A stretch of DNA of 34,874 nucleotides from CBFGTA01 sp965651595 (GTDB lineage Bacteria > Actinomycetota > Actinomycetes > S36-B12 > UBA10799): positions 1 through 34,874 of the forward strand of contig CBFGTA010000012.1 in the NCBI GenBank assembly GCA_965651595.1, in the 5' to 3' direction. Below the pieces are notes generated by a model. That model was given only the letters and a program-made list of their open reading frames with translations. It made no database searches and was not told where the DNA came from. Below, one piece after another: positions 17,485-25,299 of this stretch. The translations under genes were made by a program, and so were the position numbers. Within the stretch, counting starts at the first letter, position 1. Each line of letters begins with the position of its first letter.

Positions 17485-17756
17485 TGAGCCTCCTGTGCGC
17501 ACATGAAAGGTTGTCGCAGTTGAATCGGTCGAGCAGTTTCCGCGATCGCCAGCGTTCACCGGACTCTGCGCGATCTCTAGTCAAGCCTCCCAGCGCGGGT
17601 TGACGCCATCTGAGAAGCCGACATCTAGGCCATTCGGCGAGAACCTCGCTGGCGATTCGGGGAGGACGGGAGAACTCATCGATTGGGAACCGGCAGCGAC
17701 CGTCAGCGGACAACGCCAGCGAGCAAGGAGAAGAGTGTCCGGCAAGGAGACCGGAG
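17485..17756 (-). other. 272-bp gap between carD and ispF
   Basis: No ispD or other credible gene lies here. A minus-strand frame is open through the whole gap but is rich in Arg, Cys and Ser, has no nucleotidyltransferase motif and overlaps carD in another frame. The gap may hold a separate promoter for ispF-cysS-rlmB; I cannot name a convincing -35/-10 pair. Confidence 0.5.
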
Positions 17757-18239
17757 CTAAGAGGCGAGTACTTCGTCGAGCAGCGCTTCGGCTTTGTCTT
17801 CGTTCGTCTGCTCGGCCAAGGCCAGCTCACTGACCAGAATCTGCCGAGCTTTCGACAACATTCGCTTCTCCCCAGTGGAGAGCCCGCGATCTTTGTCCCG
17901 ACGCCACAAGTCCCGCACAACTTCGGCAACTTTGATCACGTCACCCGACGCCAGCTTTTCCAAGTTGGCCTTATAGCGCCGCGACCAGTTGGTGGGTTCC
18001 TCCGTATAGGGCTGTCGCAAGACATCGAATACTCGGTCAAGGCCTTCTTGGTTCACGACGTCGCGAACTCCAACGAGCTCGACGTTGTCAGCAGGCACTC
18101 GAACGGTCAAATCACCTTGGGCAACGCGCAAAACGAGGTACTCCCGTTCTTGGCCTTTGATCACGCGATGCTCGATGGATTCGATGAGTGCCGCACCGTG
18201 ATGCGGATAGACGACTGTGTCACCAACAGAGAACGACAT
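17757..18239 (-). CDS. carD: CarD-family RNA polymerase-binding regulator
   Basis: Transcription factor of 160 aa that binds the RNA polymerase beta subunit and stabilises open complexes, important for rRNA promoters in mycobacteria. The N-terminal RNAP-interaction (Tudor-like) domain covers about 1-60, with FSVGDTVVYPHHGAALIE and LTVRVPADNVELVGVR. The C-terminal helical DNA-contacting domain runs from about 75, with the conserved Trp in EPTNWSRRYKANLEKL, and ends in DEVLAS. The ATG at 18239 gives the canonical MSFSVGD start; a weak AAGGGG lies about 13 nt upstream. TTACCCTG about 35-40 bp upstream fits a -10 box of TANNNT form. It is divergent from the LpqE-like gene. Confidence 0.96.
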   Translation of the reverse strand: MSFSVGDTVVYPHHGAALIESIEHRVIKGQEREYLVLRVAQGDLTVRVPADNVELVGVRDVVNQEGLDRVFDVLRQPYTEEPTNWSRRYKANLEKLASGDVIKVAEVVRDLWRRDKDRGLSTGEKRMLSKARQILVSELALAEQTNEDKAEALLDEVLAS

Positions 18240-18562
18240 GCGGCAGATTGCCCCTTTCGTGATTCCCCCAGGGTAACACGGACGCCTTCGGCTGTTGCGT
18301 GGTTCACATAAATTCCCTAGCGGCCACACTGCAATCAACCACCCGACGCTGATAGTGAACCGCCGGGCATAGCCACGACGGACACAAACTGCCAACCGTC
18401 CGAAACCCGGTGGCGCGCGCGTCACCGGGTCGGCCCCGTGCTACCCGCGGTCACCCGCGCGACACAATTGACGTCTGGCTGCGACGTGTTCGGAGCAAAC
18501 GCGATAGGCTGCGGCACGTGGAAAGCTTCATCGTGCCGTCGGTAGGGGAAGAGGAAGCCCAA
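18240..18562. other. Divergent intergenic region carD / lpqE-like
   Basis: 323 bp without a gene. On the carD side TACCCT (minus strand, about 35-40 bp before the ATG) is a possible -10. On the other side no clear promoter hexamers were seen. Plus-strand frames through the region are Arg-rich and not protein-like. Confidence 0.4.
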
Positions 18563-19162
18563 GTGAACGTTGCCCGCACCACTGACACCACCCAACCCGC
18601 ATCCGGTCGAGGTCGTCGCCGGAGTGTTGCCGCCGCCGCTGGCCTCGTCGTGGCGGCTGGCTTGCTGAGCGGCTGTTGGAGCGGGTTCAACGCGGCTACG
18701 GACGTTCAGCAGCCTTCTGGCGACGGCACCTACGTGGCTGCCGGCACGATGCTCGTGAACAACGCCATCTGGGTGCAGGATCCCAGTGACCCCACCCAGT
18801 TCACACTGTCAGCTGCTTTCGTCAACCAATCCACCCAGGCCGATACCCTTGAGGCCGTCGAAGTCGAGCCAGCCGGTACGGTCAGCATTCCGGGTGGATC
18901 GTTAGTAATCGAGCCGCAGAATGCTGGCTTCGGTACCGAAACCCGAGTGGGCTACAACAGCGACGTTCGCATCAATGCGAGCGGAATCGCGGACCTGCCA
19001 GAAACGGGCTACATCAACACGACCTTCCGCTTCGCGACTGCCGGAGCGGCATCAACAATCGTCATGTCGGTCCCAGCAGTCGGCATTTACGCTGACGTAT
19101 ATCCCGGAGGGACACCAACTCCGACCCCCGAGCCTGTCGTTACGACCACGCCAAGCGAGTAG
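18563..19162 (+). CDS. LpqE-like lipoprotein
   Basis: Exported lipoprotein of 199 aa. The signal peptide has GRGRRRS, a hydrophobic AAAAGLVVAAGLL and the lipobox LLSGC (cysteine near 37). The mature domain resembles mycobacterial LpqE in pattern: MLVNNAIW, AAFVNQSTQADTLEAVEVE, GSLVIEPQNAGFG, and a late beta-rich FRFATAGAASTIVMSVPAVG. The last 20 residues are a Thr/Pro-rich tail. LpqE in M. tuberculosis is also divergent from carD, so position supports the call. Function is unknown; databases sometimes liken it to PCu(A)C copper chaperones, but I see no Met/His metal motif. The GTG at 18563 with GAGGAAG before it is my chosen start; an earlier GTG is possible. Confidence 0.78.
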   Translation: MNVARTTDTTQPASGRGRRRSVAAAAGLVVAAGLLSGCWSGFNAATDVQQPSGDGTYVAAGTMLVNNAIWVQDPSDPTQFTLSAAFVNQSTQADTLEAVEVEPAGTVSIPGGSLVIEPQNAGFGTETRVGYNSDVRINASGIADLPETGYINTTFRFATAGAASTIVMSVPAVGIYADVYPGGTPTPTPEPVVTTTPSE

Positions 19163-19166
19163 TCGC

Positions 19167-19205
19167 GGGCGTTTCGCCGGCGGCTTGCCGCGGAGGCGAG
19201 CGCCC
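19167..19205. terminator. Bidirectional hairpin between lpqE-like and regX3
   Basis: GGGCG (19167-19171) pairs with CGCCC (19201-19205), TCGCC (19174-19178) with GGCGA (19195-19199), and GCGG (19180-19183) with CCGC (19188-19191), around a CTTG loop. It separates convergent genes. Confidence 0.55.
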
Positions 19206-19239
19206 ACGTCGGTCAGGTAATCCACGTCGGTCAGGTAAT
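19204..19239. repeat. Perfect 18-bp tandem duplication at the regX3 stop
   Basis: CCACGTCGGTCAGGTAAT occurs twice in direct succession (19204-19221 and 19222-19239). The second copy ends on the last base of the regX3 stop codon as read on the minus strand. There is no mismatch, suggesting a recent slippage event or a selected binding site. Confidence 0.85.
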
Positions 19240-19928
19240 TAGGGCGTCTCAAACTTGTACCCGAGGCCCCGCACCGTGACTAGGTAAACGGGGTGAGCGG
19301 GGTCTGGTTCAATCTTGGCCCGGATGCGCTTGACGTGAACGTCTAACGTCTTCGTGTCACCGACATAGTCGCTGCCCCACACCCGATCAATCAACTGGCC
19401 CCGGGTCAGCACTCGGCCATGATTGCGCAGCAGCAGTTCGAGCAGTTCAAACTCCTTGAGCGGGAGCTTGACATGATCGCCATTGACGTGAACAGTATGG
19501 CGGTCGACATCCATGCGCACGGGACCTATCGCCATGACGGTGTCAGCCGGGCTGGTGTCAATCGGAGTCTTCTGCCGTCGGAGGACGGCCCGGACTCGGG
19601 CAATGAGCTCGCGACTTGAAAACGGCTTCGTCACGTAGTCGTCAGCGCCGAGCTCGAGGCCAACCACCTTGTCGATCTCACTGTCCTTGGCTGTCAGCAT
19701 GATGATCGGAACGTCCGAGGAGGTTCGAATCTGTCGGCAAACTTCAGTTCCGGACATTCCCGGCAACATCAGGTCAAGCAGCAGCAAGTCCGCGCCATGT
19801 TCGTTGAACAGTCGCAGCCCATCATTGCCATCGTGGGCCACGTGGACATCGAACCCTTCTTTGCGCAGCATGAATGCGAGCGAATCAGAGAAAGACGGTT
19901 CGTCGTCTACGATGATCACTCGATTCAT
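19239..19928 (-). CDS. regX3: Phosphate response regulator RegX3/PhoP
   Basis: OmpR-family response regulator of 229 aa. Receiver domain: acidic pair D8/D9, phospho-acceptor D52 (LLDLMLPGMSG), T79 and K101 (DYVTKPF). C-terminal winged helix: PLKEFELLELLLRNHGRVLT and DVHVKRIRAKIEPDP. In actinobacteria RegX3 (PhoP in Streptomyces) binds PHO boxes and activates phosphate uptake genes under phosphate limitation. Its start overlaps the senX3 stop by 4 bp, so the two are co-translated. The neighbours senX3, phoU and a phosphate transporter confirm the assignment. Confidence 0.95.
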   Translation of the reverse strand: MNRVIIVDDEPSFSDSLAFMLRKEGFDVHVAHDGNDGLRLFNEHGADLLLLDLMLPGMSGTEVCRQIRTSSDVPIIMLTAKDSEIDKVVGLELGADDYVTKPFSSRELIARVRAVLRRQKTPIDTSPADTVMAIGPVRMDVDRHTVHVNGDHVKLPLKEFELLELLLRNHGRVLTRGQLIDRVWGSDYVGDTKTLDVHVKRIRAKIEPDPAHPVYLVTVRGLGYKFETP

Positions 19929-21112
19929 GATTCTTCCTTTCGATAGCGGGCGGCTAGGCCGCGGCGGCCGCTCTTTGGCCCCGCTGCATCCGCCGCTTCT
20001 TGACTCTCGTTGTCCGGATTCGCGCTGGACTCCCGCAAATCGCGTGGAATCCTGAGAGTGAAGGTGCTTCCCTCTCCTTCAACTGACCAGACACGCACCT
20101 CTCCGTGGTGATTGGCGACCACGTGCTTGACAATCGACAGCCCCAGCCCGGTTCCGCCTGACTCACGCGATCGAGCCGGATCAATCCGGTAGAAGCGTTC
20201 AAATATCCGGTCGAGCTCCCCGCCGGGGATTCCGATCCCCTGGTCAGTCACAGAGATCTCCACGACGTCGGCCCTTTGTCGCTTGGTGACGGCGACTCGC
20301 GTTCCCTGCGGGCTGTACACCACAGCATTGGTCAACAGATTACGCACGGCGGTGGTGAGCTGGCTAGCGATTCCCATGACAACGAGGTCATCGGTCCCAC
20401 CAATGACCACATCGATCCCCGCTGAGTGTGCCAAGAGCCGGGTAGCGTCAACGGCCTCGCCGACGATGGAATCCACATCGGTCGGAATCAGGTCCTCATC
20501 GGCATCGTCACCCTGCAACCGGGATAGCTCGACTAAGTCCCCCACGAGGTCCGCCAGCCGAGCCGACTCGACCTGCATCCGACCAGCGAAGTGTTCGACC
20601 GCATCCGGATCATCAGATGCAGCGATCACCGCCTCGGCCAGCAAGGACAAGGCCCCTACTGGCGTCTTGAGTTCATGACTGACATTCGCGACGAAGTCGC
20701 GCCGAACTTCGTCAACTCGACGCTGAGCCGTGAGGTCATCAACGAGCAGCAAGCTGGTGGTGGAGTCGAGCCAGATTGCTCGCACCCCAAGATCCACGCG
20801 GCCTACCCGGCGATCGGCTTTGCGCACGGCAAACGAGTCCTCAACCTCCGTCGTGTCTGACGACAGCCCCCCAACCAGCCGCCCGAATCGCCGGATGACA
20901 AGCCGGTCTGCGCTGACCAGCCCCAAGTCGTAGGCCTGCTCCGATGCGGTCAGGACCTTCTGATCCCGGGAATCGATCAGGATTGCAGCTCCCGGCAGCG
21001 CTTCAACCAGGGCCGTGACTGCATCCGGCGCCAGGCCCTGCCAGTCGGTGTCTTCGACAGTTCCCTTGGCCGAAGGAAGCTGCGGATCACGTACTCGCCA
21101 CGGACGAGCCAT
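19925..21112 (-). CDS. senX3: SenX3-type sensor kinase lacking membrane helices
   Basis: Histidine kinase of 395 aa, partner of RegX3. A PAS-like domain covers about 28-128 (EALPGAAILIDSRDQKVLTAS). The phospho-acceptor H146 is in DFVANVSHELKTPVGALSLL, a close match to SenX3/PhoR. ATP-binding boxes: N-box NLLTNAVVYSP (258-268), G1 DQGIGIP (290-296), F-box around ERFYRID and G2 GGTGLGLSIVKH (319-330). Unlike usual SenX3, which begins with one or two membrane helices, this one has no hydrophobic segment and starts with a polar stretch. The ATG at 21112 has AGGAAGGA 6 nt upstream; a GTG at 21118 overlaps that site and is less likely. Confidence 0.93.
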   Translation of the reverse strand: MARPWRVRDPQLPSAKGTVEDTDWQGLAPDAVTALVEALPGAAILIDSRDQKVLTASEQAYDLGLVSADRLVIRRFGRLVGGLSSDTTEVEDSFAVRKADRRVGRVDLGVRAIWLDSTTSLLLVDDLTAQRRVDEVRRDFVANVSHELKTPVGALSLLAEAVIAASDDPDAVEHFAGRMQVESARLADLVGDLVELSRLQGDDADEDLIPTDVDSIVGEAVDATRLLAHSAGIDVVIGGTDDLVVMGIASQLTTAVRNLLTNAVVYSPQGTRVAVTKRQRADVVEISVTDQGIGIPGGELDRIFERFYRIDPARSRESGGTGLGLSIVKHVVANHHGEVRVWSVEGEGSTFTLRIPRDLRESSANPDNESQEAADAAGPKSGRRGLAARYRKEES

Positions 21113-21172
21113 ACCCACTCCTTCCTGTCGGCTGGTTCCATGCCTGGCCGATCATCTGCGCGCCAGCCAGCG

Positions 21173-21203
21173 TTGACACGGTCACTAGCTTTGTCACTAG
21201 CTT
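21173..21203 (+). promoter_or_regulatory. Promoter-like TTGACA / TAGCTT pair
   Basis: TTGACA (21173-21178) and TAGCTT (21198-21203, TANNNT form) are separated by 19 bp, a little long for a sigma70-type promoter. The -10 candidate lies in the second copy of the tandem repeat; the first copy would leave a spacer of only 7 bp. It points towards phoU, about 320 bp away. Confidence 0.3.
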
Positions 21204-21204
21204 T
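21181..21204. repeat. Perfect tandem 12-bp repeat upstream of senX3
   Basis: GTCACTAGCTTT is present twice back to back, 21181-21192 and 21193-21204. The core GTCACTAG also occurs at 12253-12260 before the universal stress gene. Confidence 0.85.
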
Positions 21205-21293
21205 GTGGATCCGACTCGGGGGTCGGCCTCTCATGGGAAGGATAGGTCGAATCGGTTCCCGTGCACAGGCCAAGCCCCCAACCACAACCGAAC

Positions 21294-21326
21294 TGTCACA
21301 CGCCGTTCACCTGCCGTTCCCCTGAC
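21294..21326 (+). promoter_or_regulatory. PHO box-like direct repeats (RegX3/PhoP site)
   Basis: Three consecutive 11-nt units: TGTCACACGCC (21294-21304), GTTCACCTGCC (21305-21315) and GTTCCCCTGAC (21316-21326). The 11-nt periodicity and GTTCACC core match PhoP/RegX3 operators known from Streptomyces and mycobacteria. It lies between senX3 and phoU, so autoregulation and control of phoU-pit are likely. Confidence 0.65.
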
Positions 21327-21521
21327 GCTCGCTAGCCGCCGCTGTAGTGGTACGTGAGGGCAGTACGCCAACGGCCTCAGACTCGGAAGGTCGGCCAGGT
21401 TCGTGCAGCAAGCTGCGCCCGTTATGATCAACACCTGCTCACTGAGGTCCGACATGAGGCTACTAACTGCAGTAACGTGGAGCCATCTGCTCTGCGACCC
21501 GACGGATTGGGAATCACTATC

Positions 21522-22172
21522 ATGAGGCTGGACTACGACGAGCAGCTCCAGGCTTTCGATCAAGGGATGCTGGAACTGACTGATCTGGTGCGCGCAGCAA
21601 TGGCTGACGCCACGACTGCCTTGCTCGACGCCCATCTCGAGCTGGCCGAGGCCGTCATCGCTGGCGACGCAGTCCTCGACGCATCCGCTGCGGCCCTCGA
21701 AGATCAAGCTCTGCAGGTCATAGCCCTACAAGCCCCCGTCGCCACGGACCTACGAGTGCTCTTATCCGGTCTGAAAATAGCCTCTTCACTCGAACGTATG
21801 GGTGATCTAGCCGAGCACGTGGCGAAGGCCGCTCGGCTGCGCTATCCAGGCTTCGCCATGCCCGGGGAAGTGCAACAGGTGGTGCGAGAAATGGGCACAG
21901 TCGCCGACCGGATCGTCCTCACCACGGCCGACGTACTGCGCAATCGTGACGTTCAAGCCGCCGAGCGGCTCGCCCTCATGGACGACCAAATGGATCAGTT
22001 GCATCGACAACTGTTTCGCCTGGTCCTCAGCCCGGAATGGTCGTTCGGAGTGGAGGCAGCCATCGATGTGACACTGGTGTCCCGATATTACGAACGGTTC
22101 GCTGACCACGCCGTGTCGATTGGCCGCCGAGTCATTCACATCGTGACGGGCGAACCCTACGGCCCGGCCTGA
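21522..22172 (+). CDS. phoU: Phosphate signalling protein PhoU
   Basis: Protein of 216 aa made of two repeated three-helix bundles. Repeat 1 has ALEDQALQVIALQAPVATDL and LKIASSLERMGDLAEHVA; repeat 2 has DVTLVSRYYERFADHAVSIG. The ERxGDxAxxV and ERFADHAV motifs are the metal-cluster-binding signatures of PhoU. It links phosphate transporters to SenX3 signalling, normally keeping the kinase off when phosphate is plentiful. The ATG at 21522 opens the conserved MRLDYDEQL start; only a weak GGGA precedes it, and a GTG upstream is an alternative. It is 124 bp upstream of the PiT transporter gene and probably cotranscribed. Confidence 0.95.
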   Translation: MRLDYDEQLQAFDQGMLELTDLVRAAMADATTALLDAHLELAEAVIAGDAVLDASAAALEDQALQVIALQAPVATDLRVLLSGLKIASSLERMGDLAEHVAKAARLRYPGFAMPGEVQQVVREMGTVADRIVLTTADVLRNRDVQAAERLALMDDQMDQLHRQLFRLVLSPEWSFGVEAAIDVTLVSRYYERFADHAVSIGRRVIHIVTGEPYGPA

Positions 22173-22296
22173 CATCACTCGGGCCGTGACTGACTAGGGC
22201 CAAGCCTCGGTCTCTGCGGGGACTGTACAGGCTTCTGCCACCTGCACGTCACTAAGAGTCAACCCGCGATTCACTCGCTTCTCCCAGGATGCACCC

Positions 22297-23313
22297 ATGG
22301 ATCTCGCCCTGTCGCTGACCGTTGCGGTGATCGTGATCGCGCTCATCTTCGACTTCACCAACGGTTTTCACGATGCCGCCAATGCGATTGCCACATCCGT
22401 GGGAACTCGGGCACTTACCCCACGAACAGCCCTCATCATCGCGGCAGTGTTCAACTTTGTGGGCGCCTTCATTGGGTGGTGGTTCGGCTCCGGAGTTGCC
22501 CGGACCATCCAGTCCGTGACTGATGCTCCGAGCGGATACGCCGGGCTCGCCCTAGTGTTTGCCGCCATTGCCGGAGCCATCGGATGGAACCTCATCACCT
22601 GGCGACTCGGGCTGCCTAGCTCGTCAACGCATGCGCTCATCGGTGGCGTCGTCGGATCGGCCCTCGTGGTGGGTGCCACCGTCGACTGGTCCACCGTTTG
22701 GGAGAAGGTCGTCATCCCGATGGTGACTTCGCCATTTGTGGGACTGATTCTGGCGTTCGTCGTCATGCGGATCATCTTCTGGATATTCGCTCGCCGCAAC
22801 CCCCGCCGAGTCGGGGCTGGCTTCCGCAAAGCCCAGTCGGTGTCCGCGGCGGCAATGGCTGCCGGTCATGGGATGCAGGACGCACAGAAGACCATGGGCG
22901 TGATCTTCCTCTTACTGGTCACGATGGGCTACGCCAACGAATCCAACCCGATGCCGATTTGGGTCGTTGTCCTGTGCGCGAGCGCCATCAGCATCGGCAC
23001 CGCTGTAGGCGGCAAACGCATCATGCGTACCCTCGGCCGCCGCATTATCGACCTCGACCCAGCGCGCGGATTCGCCGCCGAGTCTGTGTCAGCTGGCGTA
23101 CTGTATTCCACTGCATTGGGGCTCGACGCTCCCGTCTCAACGACCCAGGTCATCACCGGGGGGATCATCGGAGCCGGAGTCGAGAAGCGAATTCACTCGG
23201 TGAGGTGGAACGTCGGGGTCAATATCTTGTGGGCCTGGGTGCTCACACTTCCCTGTGCTGCGGCCCTCGCCGCCTTGATCCACCTGATCATCCGGATGAT
23301 CTTCGGCCTCTAG
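22297..23313 (+). CDS. pitA: PiT-family inorganic phosphate transporter
   Basis: Low-affinity phosphate:H+ (metal-phosphate) symporter of 338 aa with about 10 membrane segments. The two inverted PiT signatures are present: TNGFHDAANAIATSVGTRAL (21-40) and AAGHGMQDAQKTMGVI in the second half. Other conserved pieces are GLPSSSTHALIGG and APVSTTQVITGG. A hydrophilic central loop, shorter than in E. coli PitA, joins the halves. The ATG has CAGGA about 9 nt upstream. Placement after phoU suggests PhoU regulates this transporter; no pstSCAB genes lie in the window. Confidence 0.94.
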   Translation: MDLALSLTVAVIVIALIFDFTNGFHDAANAIATSVGTRALTPRTALIIAAVFNFVGAFIGWWFGSGVARTIQSVTDAPSGYAGLALVFAAIAGAIGWNLITWRLGLPSSSTHALIGGVVGSALVVGATVDWSTVWEKVVIPMVTSPFVGLILAFVVMRIIFWIFARRNPRRVGAGFRKAQSVSAAAMAAGHGMQDAQKTMGVIFLLLVTMGYANESNPMPIWVVVLCASAISIGTAVGGKRIMRTLGRRIIDLDPARGFAAESVSAGVLYSTALGLDAPVSTTQVITGGIIGAGVEKRIHSVRWNVGVNILWAWVLTLPCAAALAALIHLIIRMIFGL

Positions 23314-23386
23314 TGAGTTGCTGACTACGGGCGTCGCAACTGCCCTGGCGACCCGCTGGCGGTTCGACACTTGCGACAATGGTCCG

Positions 23387-24724
23387 GTGCCCGTGACCTT
23401 CCTCGCCGACCATAAACGCTGCGAGCCTGACCCGCCGCGACGAGTCGCAGTCATGAGCCTGCATACCTCACCCCTCGACCAGCCAGGGACCGGCGATGCA
23501 GGCGGAATGAACGTTTACGTCTTGGAACTGAGTCGTCGACTAGCCCGGGCCGGGGTCGAGGTCGACATCTTCACCCGTGCTCGCGATCGGCAAGCCCCAA
23601 CAGTCGTCACCGTGGAGCCCGGAGTTGTGGTCCGGCACGTCTACTCAGACGGCCAGGTTGTGACGAAGAACGAACTGCCCGGCCACTTGTGCGCATTGAC
23701 CCGTGACATCTTGGCGGTTGAAGCGGCCTTACCTAGTCACTACACGTATGATCTTGTTCATTCGCACTACTGGCTGTCCGGCAATCCGGGTCTCGTGGCT
23801 GCCGACCGCTGGAATGTCCCCCTCGTTCACACGATGCACACAATGGCGTTGGTCAAGAACTCCCAACTCGCTGAGGGTGACGTCCCCGAACCCGCGATTC
23901 GCGTCGAAGGCGAACGACAAGTAGTCGGCGCCGCCACTCGACTCATCGCCAACACTGCCAGTGAGGCTGAGGAACTCGTCCGCTACTACGATGCAACGCC
24001 TGGCAACGTCGGAGTCGTGCATCCGGGCACGGATTTGCAAACGTTTCGGCCCGCATCCGCCCCGGAACGCCGACGGCTACGCGCCGCCCGTGGGCTGCCA
24101 GCCGAAGCTCTGGTCGTTTTGTTCGTCGGGCGCATTCAGCCACTCAAGGGCCCGGACGTTTTACTTCGGGCGGTTCAGAGCCTGAAAACTTCCCACTCTG
24201 ACGTCGGCGATCGGGTTGTTGCGGTCGTGTGCGGGGGACCGTCCGGGGCTGGTGACGAACGCATCGACGAGTTGCGGGCGATGAGTGCGACATTGGGTCT
24301 GTCCAACTCAGTCCGGTTCGAGCCACCGGCCTCCCGGCAGGTGCTCGCCGAGTGGTATCAGTGTGCCGACGTAGTGGCGGTGCCGAGTTATTCCGAGTCG
24401 TTCGGCCTCGTTGCTCTGGAAGCACAGGCATGCGGTGTGCCCGTCGTCGCCGCCCGTGTGGGCGGGCTGCAAACTAGCGTGCGGGACGGAGAGTCGGGAG
24501 TCTTGGTCGACTCGCACGAACCGGAAGCGTGGTCGGCGGCCCTGTCGGGCGTGATCAGGAACGAGAACCGCCGACGACTGCTTGGAAGCGCCGCTCGCGA
24601 TCATGCCACCAAGTTCAGTTGGGAAGCCACAACCCGCGCCACTCTGGGGCAATACCGGCAGGCCTTCGTCGACTGGCCGGTGACGATCCCGGTAGAAGCG
24701 GCGCGTGCGGGCGGACGACGATGA
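23387..24724 (+). CDS. mshA: Mycothiol glycosyltransferase MshA
   Basis: GT-B (GT4) enzyme of about 445 aa that joins GlcNAc from UDP-GlcNAc to inositol 3-phosphate, the first step of mycothiol synthesis. The N-terminal domain has MSLHTSPLDQPGTGDAGGMN, the MshA hallmark that includes the inositol phosphate-binding loop. The C-terminal domain has VLFVGRIQPLKGPDVLLRAV and the EX7E motif ESFGLVALE followed by AQACGVPVVA. The open frame begins with TTG at 23318, right after the pit stop. I prefer GTG 23387 because it sits near the conserved domain; no strong ribosome-binding site marks either, so the start is uncertain. The stop overlaps the YbjN gene start (ATGA). Confidence 0.92.
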   Translation: MPVTFLADHKRCEPDPPRRVAVMSLHTSPLDQPGTGDAGGMNVYVLELSRRLARAGVEVDIFTRARDRQAPTVVTVEPGVVVRHVYSDGQVVTKNELPGHLCALTRDILAVEAALPSHYTYDLVHSHYWLSGNPGLVAADRWNVPLVHTMHTMALVKNSQLAEGDVPEPAIRVEGERQVVGAATRLIANTASEAEELVRYYDATPGNVGVVHPGTDLQTFRPASAPERRRLRAARGLPAEALVVLFVGRIQPLKGPDVLLRAVQSLKTSHSDVGDRVVAVVCGGPSGAGDERIDELRAMSATLGLSNSVRFEPPASRQVLAEWYQCADVVAVPSYSESFGLVALEAQACGVPVVAARVGGLQTSVRDGESGVLVDSHEPEAWSAALSGVIRNENRRRLLGSAARDHATKFSWEATTRATLGQYRQAFVDWPVTIPVEAARAGGRR

Positions 24725-25254
24725 CTGCAGCCGGGTCGCAGACCACGATCACCGCGTACCTCGACGACGTCGAGATCGAGTGGGAAGCCGACACGGCCGC
24801 AGGTCATACCGCCATCACAGCAGTGGTTCCGGGAAGCCGCCGTTTGCGGACGACCGTTTCGTTGCTCGTCACGGATCGCTCTGTCAGTGTGAATGCGTTC
24901 GTGATCCGACGACCGGACGAAAACCACGGCGCCGTCCATCAGTGGATCCTGCGTCGCAACCAGCGCATCAGCCCACTCGCGTACGCCCTCGACCACCTCG
25001 GCGATATCTACCTCGTGACCCGTTTGCGTCACGACGCAGTGACACCTGACGGTCTCGACGAGGTGTTCGGACTGATCGCTGAGAACTCCGACGGAGCTTT
25101 CAATCCCCTGCTCGAACTCGGCTTCCGGTCCGCCATTGAACGCGAGTGGCAGTGGCGGCTCGCGAGAGGCGAGTCGACGCGCAACTTGGAAGCTTTCGCC
25201 CACCTGGCTCAGCCGGATTCCCGGCAGAAGGGTCCCGGATCAGGCGCCCGCTGA
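24721..25254 (+). CDS. YbjN domain protein (type III secretion chaperone-like fold)
   Basis: Protein of 177 aa of the actinobacterial YbjN family. It shows the alpha/beta pattern LLVTDRSVSVNAFVIRRPDEN, then HQWILRRNQRISPLAYALD, DIYLVTRLRHDAVTPDGLDEVF and a helical C-terminus with GFRSAIEREWQWRLARG. The molecular function is unknown. The ATG overlaps the mshA stop by 4 bp, so it is coupled to mshA, and gpmA follows after 45 bp. The same order mshA-YbjN-gpm1-senX3-regX3 is known in mycobacteria, which supports the identity. Confidence 0.86.
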   Translation: MTAAGSQTTITAYLDDVEIEWEADTAAGHTAITAVVPGSRRLRTTVSLLVTDRSVSVNAFVIRRPDENHGAVHQWILRRNQRISPLAYALDHLGDIYLVTRLRHDAVTPDGLDEVFGLIAENSDGAFNPLLELGFRSAIEREWQWRLARGESTRNLEAFAHLAQPDSRQKGPGSGAR

Positions 25255-25299
25255 CCGTTTCATGCATCCGTGAGGGCGCTCGCAGACTGATGCGGCACA

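Larger units (their letters stand above)
21113..21521. other. 409-bp divergent control region senX3 / phoU
   Basis: No gene. It holds a TTGACA hexamer at 21173-21178, a tandem 12-bp repeat at 21181-21204 and a PHO-box-like array at 21294-21326. The phoU frame is open back to 21354, but that extension lacks a good start and coding character. Confidence 0.6.

Noticed and set aside
17456..17929. Minus-strand frame of 157 codons across the carD-ispF gap, considered as an ispD remnant
   Set aside because: It overlaps carD out of frame, is rich in Arg, Cys and Ser, and has none of the glycine-rich or Lys motifs of IspD.
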